DNA of 64,000 nucleotides from Albula goreensis (Eukaryota > Chordata > Actinopteri > Albuliformes > Albulidae). Shown piece by piece: positions 36,201 to 61,599 of the stretch (position 1 is the first letter of the stretch; each line of letters opens with the position of its first letter). Where the stretch lies: the NCBI GenBank assembly GCA_022829145.1, contig CM040764.1:16651361-16715360 (forward strand), in the 5' to 3' direction. The position numbers and the translations under genes were made by a program. The notes below the pieces were generated by a model, which searched no databases, was not told where the DNA came from, and worked only from the letters and a program-made list of their open reading frames with translations.

Positions 36201-37131
36201 CTGCATGACCATGATGGCTCCAGTGGGGCCTCTGATCAGGACACCCTGGCCCCACTGCCCCACCCTGGCGTGGCCCCCTGGCCCCTGGCTTTCCCCTACC
36301 AGTACCCCATCCCCCACCCCTACAACCCAACCCCCCCACCCCTGCACGAGCCGCCTCACAGCTACTCCACTGCAGGGGGAGGTAGTGCTGGCAGTCAACA
36401 CAGCGAAGGTGAGCCTCTAGGAACTGCGCAAACACACACACACACACACACACCTATTTGCGCATGCACAATCACTCACATACATAAATGCATACGGAAA
36501 CTCTCACATGGCAACATGTGTGAGAAGTACTTCAACAAACACATATACACACATGTAGACAGGTACTGCCACACACACTCAAATACACAAGTACACACAC
36601 ACACAAAAATACACACGTGGACACCAAGTCTCCTTGCGAACTGGCATGAGTATGTGTTTTTGAGTTTGTTTCTTTATCCATTTTTTTATACAATATGTTT
36701 ATATTGATAGAAAAATGAGAGCGAATGAACTGATTGGATGAATGTCTCTCACAGGGAGTCGCAGCAGTGGTTCGAACCGCAGTGCAGGGGGTAAGAAGGA
36801 GGCAAAGGGGGCGGAGTCCAAGTCAGGAGGCAGTGGCAGTGAGTCGGAGCAGAGACGAGAGAAAGCTCCAAGTGAACGCTCTTTGGCGCCCCCTAGTGAG
36901 CGGAGCATCCACAGCACCCACAGCCTGCGCAGCACCCACTCCCACAGCCTGATGTATGGCCCCCCAGGCCTGCCGCCACAGCCCCAGCCACAGCTTCCCC
37001 TCGCCCAGGCCCCACCCGGGTCCCCCCCTGGCCGTGACCTGGGCTCTGTGCCCCCTGAGCTCACAGCCTCCCGTCAGTCCTTCCGCATGGCCATGGGAAA
37101 CCCCAGTGAGTTTTTTGTGGATGTCATGTGA
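17932..37131 (+). CDS. dvl3: Dishevelled 3, Wnt signalling scaffold
   Basis: Fifteen coding exons: 17932-18092, 27516-27585, 29769-29890, 30845-30981, 31670-31805, 31932-32025, 32189-32258, 33054-33193, 33553-33629, 34110-34177, 35022-35171, 35504-35635, 35862-36029, 36184-36408 and 36755-37131. They sum to 2127 nt, giving 708 residues (human DVL3 is about 716). Domains in order: DIX (residues 1-82, start [11 protein letters not shown]); an acidic Ser-rich segment; a polybasic [11 protein letters not shown] run (about 225); PDZ (about 245-335, carboxylate loop [10 protein letters not shown]); DEP (about 418-495, [14 protein letters not shown]); a Pro/Ser/His-rich tail ending EFFVDVM. Dvl polymerises through DIX and relays Frizzled signals to Axin (canonical) and Rac/Rho (planar polarity) at the membrane. 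The [12 protein letters not shown]-terminus fits DVL3 better than DVL1 or DVL2. The a/b copy of the fish duplication is not decided. Confidence 0.95.
20492..20572. repeat. (GT)n microsatellite, about 80 bp
   Basis: Uninterrupted GT dinucleotides end in GCGCGC. This is in dvl3 intron 1. Confidence 0.97.
21794..22003 (+). repeat. Interspersed repeat copy A in dvl3 intron 1
   Basis: The segment beginning GTCTGACTTGATCCAGGAGAG and ending CTCTGAAGTAGAA is highly similar to the reverse complement of 23405-23551. A (GA)n(GT)n compound microsatellite (21881-21952) has expanded in its middle. Confidence 0.7.
21881..21952. repeat. Compound (GA)n(GT)n microsatellite
   Basis: GA repeats with a few interruptions run directly into about 17 GT repeats. 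Confidence 0.95.
22282..22351. repeat. (CA)n microsatellite, about 70 bp
   Basis: Uninterrupted CA dinucleotides in dvl3 intron 1. Confidence 0.97.
23405..23551 (-). repeat. Interspersed repeat copy B, inverted relative to copy A
   Basis: Its reverse complement aligns with 21794-22003: GTCTGACTTGATCCAGGAGAG, CCAGAAGGGTGTTTG, CTGGCCTTCCCATCAGAG, then a short GT run and CTGGGGA...TCTCTGAAG. It lacks the GA expansion. Confidence 0.7.
23641..23702. repeat. (GA)n-rich tract
   Basis: GA/GGGA-rich purine run on the plus strand in dvl3 intron 1. Confidence 0.85.
25806..26117. repeat. Probable dispersed repeat (AATTCAAATT ... AATTTGAATT)
   Basis: It begins AATTCAAATTCAGAAAGCTTTATTGG, close to the dispersed fish repeat end ATTCAAAT...GCTTTATTGG, and the far end carries the inverted AATTTGAATT. 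The interior has no coding frame I recognise. Family and exact ends are uncertain. Confidence 0.4.
27714..27900. repeat. Fragment of a dispersed MITE-like repeat
   Basis: It starts AGAAGTGCTGATCTGGGGCC followed by AGTTTTGCC, an end sequence I associate with a common teleost non-autonomous repeat. An inverted matching end (CAGATCAGCACTCCTA) occurs separately near 48288 in ap2m1. Low certainty. Confidence 0.35.
30047..30079. repeat. (GT)n microsatellite
   Basis: GT run in the dvl3 intron after exon 29769-29890. Confidence 0.95.
30231..30280. repeat. (GT)n microsatellite
   Basis: Second GT run in the same dvl3 intron. Confidence 0.95.
34377..34412 (+). CDS. dvl3: Candidate 36-nt cassette exon of dvl3 (12 residues)
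   Basis: A strong pyrimidine tract and TCCATAG acceptor precede 36 nt, followed by an AG/GTACCT donor. The length is a multiple of three. It enters with the phase left by exon 34110-34177 and leaves with the phase needed by 35022-35171, so it can be included or skipped. Inclusion inserts [11 protein letters not shown] plus a replaced flanking residue between the PDZ and DEP domains (LPR-K...G-EPIRP instead of LPR-S-EPIRP). I do not recall this insert in human DVL3. Expression is not shown by sequence alone. Confidence 0.5.
36435..36452. repeat. Short (CA)n tract
   Basis: CA repeats just after the donor of dvl3 exon 36184-36408. Confidence 0.85.
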
Positions 37132-39300
37132 CTTGGGAGAGGATTGGGGCAAGCAGTGGACACTGATGGGCAGGGATAATGAAATACGGATAACAGTCAT
37201 GATACCACCTTCATCACCTTGCATGCGGAAAACCAAGGAGAACTTCACCGATCATAGAGTCTGTTGCTAAGAACTACGACAAGAAAATTGACAGTGTTGA
37301 GCGCACTTTCTGGGTCAAGTTTCCGGACCCCTGTTGGATACCCATGATGTTCTGCTGATCTCCATCAGTGTTCTTCTGGTTATTTACTATGTGCTCTGTG
37401 ATTGGTGGAGTTCTTCTTCTCGTTTTTTTGTACCAATAAGGTAATGACATGATTGTCTTATCTCAATTTTATTAGTCCTGCTACTGGAAGCAGGAGAAAG
37501 TGATAAAGAGATGGGCAGAGAGAGGGAGAGAGATGGGAAGAGAGAGAGTGAGAGAGAGGCTTGCTCCTCCATTCCACCTCTCTGGAGCAGACCTCTGCTA
37601 CTTTCTTCAGTGAAGAAGATGGACAGGAATCACAATGGCTCTCATTTCACATTTTCCCATTGCTTTTTCTCTTTATTTCCTTTCTCCCCCCATGGATCTG
37701 ATGGTTGTAACGGCTGTTCTCTTCATTCGTTTTGAGCCTCCTGTCCTGTGTCTACCCCCTTCCTCTGCTGGGCTGGGCCCCTCTCCCCCAACACCATTTT
37801 GCTTTTCTTTTTTGTAAAAACTTGGAAAAATATGAGAAGAGATGCAGAACAAAGGAGTGAAGAAGAGGAGGAACAGGAGGAGATAATACCTCTCTGATTC
37901 TAAATGACTGGATAAATGACTCATTTAAAAAAAATGAACAAAATCAAAAACAAAGACTAACGCTGACTGAGATGATTGTTATTTTGTGCTTCTTTTTTCA
38001 TTTTACTTGTCTGTAGAGAAATATAGAGGGAGAGAAAGAGAAAATAAGCAGGTTTTGGTGCCAAACATATGTTGTTGCCTCACATTTGCAAAGAGAAAGA
38101 GTGTGTGTGTGTGTGTGTGTGTGTGCGTGTGTGTGTTTGAATGGCATGTCAGAAGGAGGAAGACCCTTGGTAAGACCATTGTTCTGTCAAAGGTAGACTT
38201 CACCATAAAATCCATATTTGATGGTATTTGTATGCTACAAAATTAATATGCCTACAGATAATATGGTCCTAAAAGTGCCAATTACAGCATCCTGGAGAAG
38301 TCTGTTTTATAGCTTGTTTTACCATGTTATCGAAGCACAAATCAATATACCATAAAATGCTGATTTTTAAAGGCAAATCCCATACCCAAGTGTAACATCC
38401 TGATCTGATATCTATGGTTAAGTTGTTGCAATCTTTGTTTTTTTTTTTATTATTATTATTTTTGGGGTTGAATTACAGTATCGTACCACAGCAACACTTG
38501 TGCCAGTGCAAGAGCCTAAGCTTTTACTGCTGTTTCCATGGGAACAGACATCCCTTCTGCAGCTCCAGAGTTTCAGGTTGACCTATCACAAGCGTTCAAA
38601 ACATGCTGCACTATCCAGTTATTTGATAGTCACCAGTGTCAGTTTATTTAGCCATGCACATTTAGCACATTTCCAGATTCAGAACCATGCATATTCTTGT
38701 CTATAAAATGTGCGCTGAACTGAAAGGGCTGCATGGTCTGCCAGCAGTCCTGCTAGGGTCGTTGGGCTATTTAAAATATTGACTCAAATATCTCAGTAGC
38801 CGGGTGAGAAGGTTATTCTAGAAACACAGATTAAATGTAGCAGTCTTTTTTTCATTTCTGAGTGAAGTAAACTCCAGTCTGCCTGTGAACAGTTTGTGTC
38901 CTTTCCCCCTGTAAAACTTTGGATCTCTCCGTGGACTGCAATTTCTCTTTCTCCCTCTCTTTGTCCCAAGTACATTTCAACAGGTTTTAATGTTTCTTTT
39001 AATCTGCCATCATCATTAATATTAACAATTCTGTATCTTTCCCCCACAGTTTGATGTCTCATTGTATCATTGTACATTTCACTGCTCCCCAATTTATTTT
39101 TCATTTCTTTCTGAGTACATTTATGTCTCCAGTTCTGAATTATTAGCATCTGATAATGTATAGTGATAAACGGTCGAGTTTCATACAGACTGTACTGTAC
39201 GATGTTTTATGAAAAAAATGTTTTTATTTATAAACATAGTTTTATTGCATAACTACTTGTGTTTTTCCTTGTGTTGAGTCCTCTGCTAGCTTTTGAGTCT
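37132..39300 (+). other. dvl3: dvl3 3' UTR (end not determined)
   Basis: Non-coding sequence follows the TGA at 37129. It contains GA-rich and (GT)n tracts. I found no clear AATAAA before the ap2m1 promoter, so the right boundary is a guess from change in composition. Confidence 0.35.
38101..38137. repeat. (GT)n microsatellite
   Basis: GT run with one GC interruption, in the probable dvl3 3' UTR. Confidence 0.93.
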
Positions 39301-39450
39301 GTGTCTGTATCACCAAGTCCTTTCAAGATGGAAATTTTTTTCATGTGTGTGTATGCCTGCATACTTGTGTACATTTGTATATGAACTTGTGTGATGAATT
39401 CCACTGAATGACAGAGGAATGTGAGGAGAATTGCGCAAGTAATGGACTCC

Positions 39451-39451
<1 letters not shown>

Positions 39452-39480
<29 letters not shown>
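39452..39480. repeat. (GT)n microsatellite
   Basis: GT run between dvl3 and ap2m1. Confidence 0.93.
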
Positions 39481-39483
<3 letters not shown>

Positions 39484-39989
39484 AGACAGAGAGAGGAGTC
39501 CCATGGGAAAAATGGAATGGAGAGTGGATCATCTTTGTGTCAGCAAAACCTGCATGTTTGAGGTTGGCAGGGTGGATGAGAGATGGGGATTATTCTGATG
39601 TGTGCTTGAATAGGTTTAAGAGTGTGTTTTTGTTTATGTGCGGTTACCAGTTGTACAGACTTGCCTTTTTTCTTTTTGCAGTCTTTGACTGAAGAGACCA
39701 CACACTTGCACTGTGGCAGCAAAACATGCTGAACATCAGAAAGTTAAGTTCAGAGAAATACTTTAAGCTGTTAAAGCAACACCGACAGTTTGTGTCCTAT
39801 TCTTTCTTGACTTGGACCCAGTTGCTCTTGGCTTGCAGGATGCATGCCTGAAGTGTTGTATTACAATATATTGGCTCTAAAAGCAGGAAAGTGATGCTAC
39901 TTAAGTAGATACTGCCAAGGCAAATTTGCATCGTGGGTTCTAAATTCGACCTGTGCTGCAGAGCTTTGCTTGTTTCTTTGTGAAAGTGA

Positions 39990-40100
39990 GACGTCATCAC
40001 GTCGTGACGCCTGTCAGCTGACAGGGTATCTGAGGAAGGAAGGGCAGGCAGACATCTTGAATCGAAAGGGAGGGTGGTGTGTGATGAGGCGAGCGACTCA
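39990..40100 (+). promoter_or_regulatory. ap2m1: ap2m1 promoter region
   Basis: CpG-containing sequence upstream of the non-coding first exon. It includes a CRE-like GACGTCATCACGTCGTGACG block (39990-40009) and directly after it a perfect 16-bp palindrome CCTGTCAGCTGACAGG (40010-40025). No TATA box is seen. Placement follows from the splice donor at 40177. Confidence 0.45.
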
Positions 40101-40177
40101 GTGAGGGGATATTGTAAATAGCTTCACTTGGCAGGAAGAGGACGTTACATTTTCGTGTGAAGGAAAGTGATAACGAG
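40080..40177 (+). other. ap2m1: ap2m1 non-coding first exon
   Basis: A good donor, GATAACGAG/GTAAGT, ends at 40177. The next exon begins after CCCCTCAG at 42591 and contains the ATG 48 nt later. A 5'-untranslated first exon is usual for vertebrate AP2M1. The start site is approximate. Confidence 0.5.
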
Positions 40178-42623
40178 GTAAGTTCAGCCGTATATGTCGA
40201 GGGTCGCAATGCTGCACAACTCGACCGCTGGGGTAGACCTATCGAGCCAGTCGGGGCATAACAGATGAACCCTATCTTGGCTGGCGGGGGCCAGACGGTC
40301 GCAGTGGGGCACCAAGCTTGGGAAAAAAATCGACGAAGGTCAGGGAGGGAGACTCGAACCAGTAACTGGCCAATGGCAAATATATTTCGTTCCAGTAGTG
40401 TGATATTTGTTTTACATAAAATACAACCAAACGACAAAAAAGTGAAGGTATAATGTTAACATGTCTGCAGGCTAGATTTCTAGTTGTATCTATCCTAGTT
40501 ATCCTATCGTTACTTATCCTACTTCGTTAGATGACCGAGCATAGCTAATGTTACCGACACTTGTATTTTATTGCGCTTGTTAGCTGGTTGGTGTGGACAG
40601 GTAGTTTGTTACCTAGCCAGAACAGTTCAATAATGTATGTATCTTTCATCGCGTTCGCCTCACCCGCAGCCATGGGTATCAGGAGTACCGCCTCGTCTAT
40701 ATCTTTGAAGAGACGCCAGTCCTGCCGGTGGGGATGATGCTGCGTTTGGTCTATGATGTACTAGGCTCACTATCTATCAGGGCGGTAACGTAGCTTACAC
40801 AGGGTGGAGGGCAATGATATTGCTTTAAGCTTTCCGTCGACCTCCGTCAGAGGTTGCTCTTGGTTTGCAACATTATTTGGCTAACATTAGGTCACATTAA
40901 GTATGGTAGTCATGGAAACATAGGGCCAATTCATTCAGATTGGACTGATCTTTTCTGCTGATATATACGCGCAGGAAATAAAGCCATCGTATCTAGTCAG
41001 ATAAACTGTCCTAACACTATGTTCATCTCGTAAAGAGAACTGGCAACCCAATCTATCAAGTGGACCTAACGTCATATAAAAGGCTAGTTCTTCTTCGACT
41101 TCCTAAATCAAATGGCCATATTAGCTCGAGGCCCAAATGCTCATTTAACGGTGAATGCTCACGCCATACGAACTGCTAGCCATATTACAGACGATTCTAC
41201 ATCCGCAAGCCAATGTCGGCTAAATTTACGCAATTTGTGAACATCATCTCGCTATGAAAAATGCTTAAATGACCGCCCAGGCGCCAAGTCTGGCAACGGA
41301 TGACCTTGGTTAGTTAGTTAACGTTAGAGCTATCACTACGATAGTGTTGTGGTTGCTACGTTGTAAATAATATCAACGTGTAACGGTAACGTTTGGCACG
41401 ACCTGAAGGCTTATTTGTTATCCTAGCTAGCATGCTACTATTTGAAAATACGACAGGGAGATAAAGCTTGTGATCGTGGCTTATTTATGTTGCCTAGGTT
41501 TTATCTTTGCAATGTGCTATATATAGCCAACGTTAGCTTGCCACCAAATGTTGTTAGCTTCTTACTTAGCTTAACAAGCAACTCGGTGGAGGCTACTGCC
41601 AACTTCTAATCCGCTGTTTGTGGCGAGTCGGGGTTTTGAGTCTAGCTAGCTGTGTAGTCTGTTGTAGCTATATCCGCTCATTGCAGAGTAAAATCGCTAA
41701 CCATAATAACACTTATCTAAAAGAGGTGTATTTTTACCTTGTCAATGAATTCAAAGTTCCTGTGCGTTTGAAGTCGTGCGCTTGGTCCAAGGGCTAATTT
41801 AGTTAACTCATCCCCTTTCCATCACACTCTTCTAGCTGTCACGACACTGGTATTGACATGAGTACATAGTGTGTAATGGAATAGGCGCGCGTTCTCTGGT
41901 GGTATCACTGATGAGACCGTAACACTGCTGGTTGCTAAGACGCCACTGTTCTGTCCTTATCTCTCCGTGTGGAGGTCGGACGCAGAAGGTTGTGTATGGG
42001 GGGACCTGGCTGGATGGATGGCTCAGAATAAATGCCTTTGTTCAGATGTGGCTGTACGGATGAAAAGATGTTGCTGGTGTTTAGCTGACATCCGGAGGAA
42101 AATTACTCCCCTCCTGGTGGAAATCAGATGTTTTCAGACAGGGTAGCAATCTCCAGCTCTCCCCCTTTTGTCTCTCATCCTCCCGCTTTCATTTTGTCTG
42201 TTCATCCCCCTTTTGTTTCTTCCTTTTTTGTCTCTCTCCTTCCTGTCCTCTCCATCTCTGACCCTGTAATTATGTGGGGAGTACAAGTTCCTGTATATAT
42301 CTACGTAATAAGAAGGACCAAATTCTTTTTTAAAAATTATAAAATCACATTTGTAGCTCCAGAACAGGTAGTCCTAGACTTTTGGGGTCTTTTCATCTTT
42401 TGCTGAGATTTGTGGGGTTGGCCTGAGAAAGGGGAAGAATAAGAAGGGCTTGCTCAGGGTAGCCAGTTTAAAGTGACAGCATGTAAAATAAGTTATTTCA
42501 GATGGCCAAGTGATGTAAGTAGCTGAGCTGTATCGTAGAATTTCAGAATGTGGTCGCACAGTGTACTGTAAGTTCATTTTCTCCCCTCAGGTGTTTTGGA
42601 TCACCATGCTCTGTGATGACTGA

Positions 42624-52149
<9,526 letters not shown>

Positions 52150-52640
52150 CACCCTCCCGCAGTGGGGGGCGGGGCGGGGGAATTCTGAAACACGTGAAAG
52201 AAAGTGGGAAAACAGGCCGTTAATTTCTCGTCGTTTCTCTGGCTTTCCTTTCCCCATCACTGCCTCCCTTCCTTCATCCATCCATCCATCCATCCATCCA
52301 TCCTTTCCCCACAGGCCAGGATATAGATTCAAACACAAAATGGAGGAACAGTTGTGAAAATGAATCAAAATGTTATTAAAAAAAAAAAAAAAAGCATATT
52401 ATCTGTGTATTAAAATGGAATGTAATCGTCTTGTTTTGGAAGGAAGGCATGGAAACGGAAAGCTGTTTAACACTCTCTCCCTTGTGACACTTGTATCATT
52501 CCACAAGGGGGTGCACTGGACTGAGTTCCTTCGCACGCACCTCACTTTTCTAGGTCTGACTTTCTTTTTTTGTGGTCAGTATTAAACGCTGTTTGCTCTT
52601 CCTCACTGTCTATCCTAATAAATTACAGCACCCTGTCTCC
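52150..52640 (+). other. ap2m1: ap2m1 3' UTR
   Basis: It runs from the TAG at 52147 to just past AATAAA at 52618-52623. It includes an (ATCC)n tract at 52275-52303. Later signals could extend it, but pcyt1a transcripts end from the other side near 53.5 kb. Confidence 0.6.
52275..52303. repeat. (ATCC)n microsatellite
   Basis: About seven ATCC repeats in the ap2m1 3' UTR. Confidence 0.95.
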
Positions 52641-52959
52641 CTGGTAGAGCTCACCCCGCCCTTCCTGTCTTTCACACTATAGTGCTGCCACTACTGCCTG
52701 CACTGTGTAATTGTATTGGCTGTTAACAGATAAGATGCTGGTGATGCAAATTCTGCAGTTTTACTTGTCCTTCCCCCATTCACTTTCTACTCATGAAGCG
52801 GGGGAAGGGGGCTGCAGCATTACAGCTTCTCCTTCGAAATTCCGTTCTTTCTCTCCTTTACCATCCGTCCATCCTTTTTCATCTTTCCCATTTACCCAGT
52901 GTCCCTCATCTCTGGTCTCAGGCTTTGGACAGCAAAACTGAGGATTTTCTTTAGATTGT

Positions 52960-52960
<1 letters not shown>

Positions 52961-52998
<38 letters not shown>
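52961..52998. repeat. Poly(T) tract, 38 bp
   Basis: Uninterrupted T run between the convergent ap2m1 and pcyt1a ends. It could be a retroposed poly(A) tail in reverse orientation. Confidence 0.9.
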
Positions 52999-52999
<1 letters not shown>

Positions 53000-53489
53000 T
53001 TTTTTGAACCCCCCGTGCTTCAGCTTTCATGTTTGTGACAAAACAGTTGAGGTTTAAAGAAACAGTAAAGGCAGTGAAGAGAAGGTTGTGTGTTTGTGTG
53101 GTTTCTCAGTATGGGTATGAGGCGGATTTGGGGCATTGTGTGTGAAGGACAGTCCCCCCCCCCCATCTGGCAGATGGGAAGTGGAGTAGTCCAGTGCCAG
53201 ACTGGCTCTTAGCCTCACGTTCACCTGCTTATACCATGTGTAACCCTTAAAGCTTAAGTGATTGAAGTGTTTTCTCTGTCCTGCTGGTGTTACCCAGGGG
53301 TCAGATGCTGCGTCTTTGATTCAAACAGACATTCCCTGAGGTGTCAGAGAAAGGCATTATGGGAGACCAGGGAGCAGAAGGTAATGCTTTCTCTCCATCT
53401 AAAAACTTTACAAAATTAAAAGGTAGTCCTCGTTGACCTGGTTTGTCTCATTTTCCAAAGACCTTTCAAGACAGGTAACGCTCAAATAA

Positions 53490-55397
53490 AATCCATAGTA
53501 CAGTCCATTTTTATTTGTATAAGCATTTCTGTTTCATTTACATGTAATTTCTAATACGTCACCAATTTACATTATTCTAGAAATTTAGGGGCCAAAACAA
53601 GCAAATCAAACCAAAGTGGAGAGGTGCTCCCCAATTAAAATTAAACGAACATTTGTTTGGTGCTAAAAATTAAGGGAAAAAACTCTTCCTGTAGTTGCTG
53701 ATGTACATGTTCCAGTGTGTATAGATTATATCAGTTCAGTGAAAAACTAATAATTCAACAGTTGTTTCAGGAATAAAACAATATAATCAAACCATTACAA
53801 ATGAAAGCATACTAAAACTGAATTTAATCTATTATGTAAATATACATTATAGTGTACTATGGGTTATAAAATGTGTGTTTTAAAACAGAGACCGGAATAC
53901 TCAGTATAATGTACTCATGTTCACAGCGGAGCAACAGACAGGCAGAAATGATTCAGACACAACCTTGTACAGTTATAAACATGGCCGTAAAAGATGGGCT
54001 GAAATCAGGCATGTCAGTCACAGCAGGGAGGTAGAGCCTTCTGCTGCCAATTTCCAAACGAACACAGAAAATGTCTCCTTATACTGTAGAGTAGTAAAAT
54101 ATCATAACCACATAATTAACACCACTCCTAAATATGGCTTTATGCATTTGTGTTCATGTTGGTTCTCATATGTTTTTCCCTGTGAGAACAGTCCAGGAAG
54201 TTGTGAATATGGCACCTGTTTTGTTATTGCTGTTCAGTATCAAGACGTTCAATGAAAAAAGAGTGGAGGGTGGTGTGGTGGGTAGGAATAAAAAAAAAGT
54301 GCTTTTGTTCACTGTGCGTGTGTATGTGCATGTGTAGCAAAAGCCCCTCATACATTACAACCAAACACAATAGAAATGCTGTTGGTGACTTGTGGTATAC
54401 AGTGGTCAAAGTTCCAAGGTTTTACAATGATGTGCTCTCGTAATACATTTTGAACAGTCATAAAATGTGTCCGCATACAGCTGTCAAACAATGAACACCC
54501 TTGTTGAATGGGATAGTCCTGCTGGAAAAGGGCAAAACCAGCTGTGTCAGGAGGGAAAGGAGAGAGGCACAGAAGAATATTCATGAAGATGGTAGTATGG
54601 CCCGTTCTTTGTTAGTATATGTGTCTGGGTTTCTGGCTGTATTTGTTTTTGTTTGGCTGTGGAGTGGCATAAGACTGGTAGTGGCACAGTGACTGGATGT
54701 CCACCAGTAAGCCAAAATGAGTTGATGCCCGACTCGCCTTTACTCCTCTGAGGATGTCAGACCGGTGAAGGCGCACCGTACCCGGGGACAGGTGTTAGCA
54801 GATTAAGCCCACACAGTAGGTGGTGGTCTCTGGAAAGACAAGTAGAGGGTAGAGGTGGACTTGCTCTGGACCTCAAAAGGGGACAGGAAACTGATGATTC
54901 AAGAACCAAATCCTGAGGGATTCCTACTGCTCAGCTTTCATTACTTGGCCTTATTTATGCCTTACATAGAAATGTGGCAGACAAGGGGGAAATAGAAAGG
55001 CTGGGCAATAAAATTATATTAATTGATTGTTTTGAATGTTATTTTTGATGATATTTTATTGTCTTAGTGTTATTTATTTTGATACCAGGCCAGGTTAATG
55101 AGTAAAATGTGCAATCTTTGTCTCTAAATGACTTTTGAAAAATTTGAGATTAACTAATTAAAGTTACTGAATTTTGTCATTATGCAATTTGAGAAATGAA
55201 TAAATCCTTGTACATTGTACATTTGATAATTTATCAATATTGAGACAAGCAAGGACAACTATTGTGATATTGATTTCTGTTAAATCACCCAGCCCTAACA
55301 GAGAGAGAGAGGGACAGACCTGGGAGTAAGTGCAACTGTTAAAGAGCTAGAAAACAAGGAATCCAAGAGAGAGTCTTGGGCAAAAGAGCAAGGGGGT
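53490..55397 (-). other. pcyt1a: pcyt1a 3' UTR
   Basis: Minus-strand sequence after the TAG at 55398-55400. A poly(A) signal AATAAA reads on the minus strand at 53515-53510. The interval carries a terminal-inverted-repeat element at 54999-55297. The end is approximate, and earlier signals are possible. Confidence 0.45.
54999..55297. mobile_element. Non-autonomous TIR element in the pcyt1a 3' UTR
   Basis: Ends are GGCTGGGCAATAAAATT on the left and ATTTAACAGAAATCAATATC-related sequence closing in ATCACCCAGCCCTA on the right, so CTGGGCAAT and ATCACCCAG form terminal inverted repeats. The interior is AT-rich and non-coding. The GGGCTGGGCGAT-type terminus is widespread in fish genomes. The superfamily is not determined. 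Confidence 0.6.
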
Positions 55398-60299
<4,902 letters not shown>

Positions 60300-61487
60300 T
60301 GTCTGCAACGAGGAGAAGTTGCGTAGGTACAACCGCTCATTAAAATCTGCAGTCGCGCTCCGTACACCGACCATACCACGAAAACTTTGTGGCTCTGTAG
60401 GTGGCGACGTTTCACTGCACAACGAAGAAACCCGAGCACCAGGTTTATCTGGTCGGATCGTGTTACATAATCCAAAGTTGTTGACCTCCCTCATGCCATG
60501 GATTCCACAGCACAACAGACGTACCGAGACACTTGTTCAGCCAGCCTCGCCCGCACACTGGACTATTATAGGCTATTCGAAGGGGAAATAGGAAATATTT
60601 ATTCACTTTCTGCTTTAATGAATGGTAAACTGCTTAATATACTATATATGAATGTAATATAGGCAGGAAGTAAATGCATTTAATTGAGATGGAGATGAAA
60701 TGCTAAACAAAAGATGTAAAACAAAGTGGGTTGTTTTCATTGAGCAAACCATATATCAATTAATCTTCATTGTTCCCTCAGTTTCGGTCCTAACGCCAGC
60801 AGGGCCAACGATACCACAGTAACTTGTGTTGTCTACGGTTGCCGTCTTGATTTTGATTAAATGACTGAATATGACGGCAAATCCTAGCCCCAGGTAAACG
60901 TTACGTGTTTATAACATTCCAACTGAACAGTATCACAGTAACCGAGATAGGTCCAGTTCATATTCAAATGTTATGAAAGTTCCACTCGAAAGTGAACCGA
61001 GTGAACCTGTCAAAGATAGCTTGAAAAATGTCACCGGGGCAGCACAGATATGGTAACGTTCATGTGCACAGGCAACACAGAGCTACCGATAGGTACCTAT
61101 GGTAGAGAGATAATGTTACCGTCTCAAAAGCGAGTTTCCCTATGACATTTAAATTATGGGGTCACAGTTCAATTGAAACTTTATGCAGAATTAGCTTCGT
61201 AACAAGTCTGCTCTTATCTTGAACAAGACATCCTGCACGAAACCGAAAACATTAACATTACCTTTTCTCAGTGATTACTCTTATACTGATAACGGTAATC
61301 ACTAAACGAGGGCAGAGGCAATTACATTAGCTATAGGCGCTGACCAGCGAACCGAGTCTAAAGTTCATTCACCAAAAATGGCTATCCTCTACCGTCGCTA
61401 TTTTCCTATGAGAACAGACCTGTTATTCTTGCAAGCAATAAACTTCTCACATCTCCAAACTAAATGGATTGTTAGTAAGAAACATAC

Positions 61488-61560
61488 CGCTAGCGTACGG
61501 AGACTGACAGTGACCGCACCTTCCCAGTAATGGTTGTAGAATCAAATGGCGTTTATTGCG
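61488..61560 (-). other. pcyt1a: Possible non-coding first exon of pcyt1a
   Basis: A minus-strand donor, GCTAGCG/GTATGT, ends at 61488 in a CpG-containing stretch. The ATG-bearing exon has an acceptor (CGTTGCAG) only three bases before the ATG at 60299, so an upstream untranslated exon is needed. This is the best donor I see in the right place. Its 5' limit is a guess. Confidence 0.35.
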
Positions 61561-61599
61561 GAGGCTTGGTAGCTAACAGCTAGATGGAAAGCAAAATGT

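Noticed and set aside
36024..36707. 227-codon plus-strand open frame
   Set aside because: It only overlaps real dvl3 exon 36184-36408 and runs into introns at both ends; the spliced dvl3 model explains the coding part.
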